DNA of 64,000 bases from Glandiceps talaboti (Eukaryota > Hemichordata > Enteropneusta > Spengelidae). Below, piece by piece: positions 62,338 through 64,000 of the stretch. The stretch lies in assembly GCF_964340395.1 (NCBI RefSeq), contig NC_135566.1, forward strand, positions 21,938,635-22,002,634, given 5' to 3'. The notes under the pieces were generated by a model, which was not told the DNA's origin, did not search any database, and saw only the letters and a list, made by a program, of their open reading frames with translations. Made by a program: the position numbers and the translations under genes. Within the stretch, counting starts at the first letter, position 1; every line of letters starts with the position of its first letter.

Positions 62338-64000
62338 GTATGTACCCACGCCTAATTAACAATCAGAGGCTACGTACTCACCTAATACACAATCAGAGGC
62401 TATGTACTCACCTAATACACAATCAGAGGCTACGTACTCACCTAATACACAATCAGAGGCTATGTACTCACCTAATACACAATCAGAGGCTACGTACTCA
62501 CCTAATACACAATCAGAGGCTACGTACTCACCTAATACACAATCAGAGGCTACGTACTCACCTAATACACAGAGGCTACGTACTCACCTGATACACAATC
62601 AGAGGCTATGTACTCACCTAATACACAATCAGAGGCTACGTACTCACCTAATATACAATCAGAGGCTACGTACTCACCTAATACACAATCAGAGGCTATG
62701 TACTCACCTAATACACAATCAGAGGCTACGTACTCACCTAATACACAATCAGAGGCTATGTACTCACCTAATACACAATCAGAGGCTACGTACTCACCTA
62801 ATACACAATCAGAGGCTACGTACTCACCTAATACACAATCAGAGGCTACGTACTCACCTAATACACAATCAGAGGCTACATACTCACCTAATACACAATC
62901 AGAGGCTACGTACTCACCTAATATACAATCAGAGGCTACATACTCACCTAATGTACAATCAGAGGCTACGTACTCACCTAATGTACAATCAGAGGCTACG
63001 TACTCACCTAATACACAATCAGAGGCTACATACTCACCTAATACACAATCAGAGGCTACGTACTCACCTAATGTACAATCAGAGGCTACGTACTCACCTA
63101 ATACACAATCAGAGGCTACGTACTCACCTAATACACAATCAGAGGCTACGTACTCACCTGATACACAATCAGAGGCTACGTACTCACCTAATACACAATC
63201 AGAGGCTACATACTCACCTAATACACAATCAGAGGCTACGTACTCACCTAATACACAATCAGAGGCTACGTACTCACCTAATACACAATCAGAGGCTACG
63301 TACTCACCTAATACACAATCAGAGGCTACGTACTCACCTGATACACAATCAGAGGCTACGTACTCACCTGATACACAATCAGAGGCTACGTACTCACCTA
63401 ATACACAATCAGAGGCTACGTACTCACCTAATACACAATCAGAGGCTATGTACTCACCTAATACACAATCAGAGGCTATGTACTCACCTAATGTACAATC
63501 AGAGACTATGTACTCACCTAATACACAATCAGAGGCTATGTACTCACCTAATGTACAATCAGAGACTATGTACTCACCTAATATACGATCAGAGGCTACG
63601 TATTCACCTAATGCACAATCAGAGACTACGTACTCACCTAATACACAATCAGAGACTACATACTCACCTAATACACAATCAGAGACTACATACTCACCTA
63701 ATACACAATCAGAGGCTACGTACTCACCTAATACACAATCAGAGACTACATACTCACCTAATACACAATCAGAGGCTACGTACTCACCTAATACACAATC
63801 AGAGGCTACGTACTCACCTAATACACAATCAGAGGCTACGTACTCACCTAATACACAATCAGAGGCTACGTACTCACCTAATACACAATCAGAGGCTACG
63901 TACTCACCTAATACACAATCAGAGGCTACGTACTCACCTAGTACACAATCAGAGGCTACGTACTCACCTAATACACAGTCAGAGACTACATACTCACCTA
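62338..64000 (+). repeat. Minisatellite array P, 30-bp unit, ~55 copies, starting at the exon l donor
   Basis: The unit is 30 bp, AATCAGAGGCTACGTACTCA then CCTAATACAC, running off the window end. The first diverged unit is the splice donor region itself: G|GTATGTACCCACGCCTAATT aligns with GGCTATGTACTCACCTAATA. Downstream copies have CTATGT or CTACGT in place of GTATGT, so they lost the donor. Variants are CTACG/CTATG/CTACA, AGAGG/AGAGA and ATACAC/ATGTAC. Confidence 0.95.

Noticed and set aside
1-64000. Telomeric or centromeric satellite origin of the window
   Set aside because: Arrays differ from intron to intron and are separated by conserved exons of one active-looking gene; no telomere motif is seen.

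Overview
This is eukaryotic nuclear DNA from an animal, most likely a marine invertebrate. It carries the middle-5' part of one spliced gene on the + strand, whose exons read as phosphatidylinositol 4-kinase III alpha (PI4KA). I found twelve internal exons (43-149 to 62050-62337). All have AG/GT borders and compatible phases. They join into one open frame of 645 codons that follows vertebrate PI4KA without a gap, from the N-terminal helical solenoid to a point well before the lipid-kinase domain. The start codon, promoter, catalytic domain and 3' end lie outside the window. The taxon cannot be fixed from the sequence. Dispersed repeats with (CCGT)n and an 'agctccgctgtcagcgaaagc' head resemble ones I associate with molluscs, lancelets and hemichordates.

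Only about 3% of the window is coding. By my estimate about 70% is tandem minisatellite DNA, nearly all in introns, and each large intron has its own unrelated unit. In order they are: intron 1, 44 bp x ~180; intron 3, 48 bp x ~105; intron 4, 42 bp x ~320, then 22 bp x ~89, then 58 bp x ~10; intron 5, 37 bp x ~42; intron 6, 35 bp x ~21 and 45 bp x ~6; intron 8, 43 bp x ~19; intron 10, 41 bp x ~19, 66 bp x ~41, 38 bp x ~64, 40/44 bp x ~115 and a degenerate ~32 bp array; intron 11, 64 bp x ~5.5; intron 12, 30 bp x ~55, running off the window. Long open frames of up to 1005 codons in these arrays follow from unit lengths divisible by three or free of stops. They are not genes.

The most unusual feature is that four arrays or duplications start at or across a 5' splice site of the gene (exons 3, 6, 11 and 12), so the exon tail plus donor, or the donor itself, was the founding unit. 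At exon 11 the first duplicate donor would add exactly 21 in-frame codons. At exon 3 about 100 decoy donors follow, each leading to an immediate stop if used.

Several non-autonomous DNA transposons sit in the introns. One of 442 bp has a perfect 9-bp target duplication (8824-9265). A 677-bp foldback element lies inside the 48-bp array with a 5-bp duplication (13437-14113). A hAT-like element has 5-bp duplications (33643-34824). A 1.3-kb long-TIR element has a perfect 9-bp duplication, and one of its TIRs has itself expanded into the 43-bp minisatellite (41281-42587). This last one is nested in a larger inverted-repeat element (about 40175-43333). No RNA genes, CRISPR arrays or bacterial-type features were seen.
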